Of a stretch of DNA of 5,053 bases, positions 5,053-5,053 are shown piece by piece. Every line of letters starts with the position of its first letter. Positions within the stretch are counted from its first letter, which is position 1. The translations under genes were made by a program, and so were the position numbers. This DNA is from Pseudomonadota bacterium (GTDB lineage: Bacteria > Pseudomonadota > Alphaproteobacteria > Rhizobiales > Beijerinckiaceae): positions 1-5,053 of the forward strand of contig JAEXUU010000346.1 in NCBI GenBank assembly GCA_023452965.1, in the 5' to 3' direction. The notes beneath the pieces are model-generated. The model made no database searches and was not told the origin of the DNA. It worked only from the letters and a program-made list of their open reading frames with translations.

Positions 5053-5053
5053 G

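Noticed and set aside
1..5053. CRISPR array, tRNA/rRNA gene or insertion sequence
   Set aside because: No spaced direct repeats, cloverleaf-like sequence, rRNA motif or transposase was seen on either strand.

Overview
This GC-rich window looks like chromosomal DNA from an alphaproteobacterium, probably of the Hyphomicrobiales (a Bosea- or Methylobacterium-like organism). That placement is inferred from base composition, from the gene families present (a DUF459-type SGNH protein and a DUF3018-type antitoxin paired with a PemK/MazF toxin), and from genes without Shine-Dalgarno sites that sit directly after -10-like hexamers. It is not proof of genus. Six genes plus one truncated at the left edge and running in from outside give seven coding regions: five complete and two cut by the window ends.

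Region 1 (1-2190, + strand) holds a GTPase of the COG0523/CobW metallochaperone family that lacks its N-terminus, then a 133-base gap carrying a strong hairpin (801-846), then a WD40 beta-propeller protein, then, five bases later, an 89-residue protein with a conserved-looking Cys-x4-Cys motif. The GTPase carries a CxCC metal motif and a run of five histidines. The three may form a metal-handling unit, but only the GTPase has a family-level functional assignment.

Region 2 (2191-2844, + strand) is a compact type II toxin-antitoxin operon. A perfect 12-bp palindrome nested in a longer inverted repeat lies just ahead of a good ribosome binding site. It is followed by a MazE-like (DUF3018) antitoxin and a PemK/MazF endoribonuclease toxin, overlapping as ATGA. 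This block is slightly less GC-rich than its neighbours, as expected for a mobile accessory pair.

Region 3 (2845-5053) holds a complete YcaQ/AlkX-type DNA glycosylase on the + strand, apparently with its own promoter. Converging on it with only 18 bases between stop codons is the 3' part of a minus-strand DUF459/SGNH hydrolase-like gene. Its visible block I reads GDT rather than GDS, which would replace the usual catalytic serine by threonine.

No RNA genes, CRISPR arrays, insertion sequences or origins were seen. I do not see a wholly new system. The most useful leads are the GTPase/WD40/Cys-protein unit, the palindromic extragenic element, the TA operator and the altered SGNH active site.
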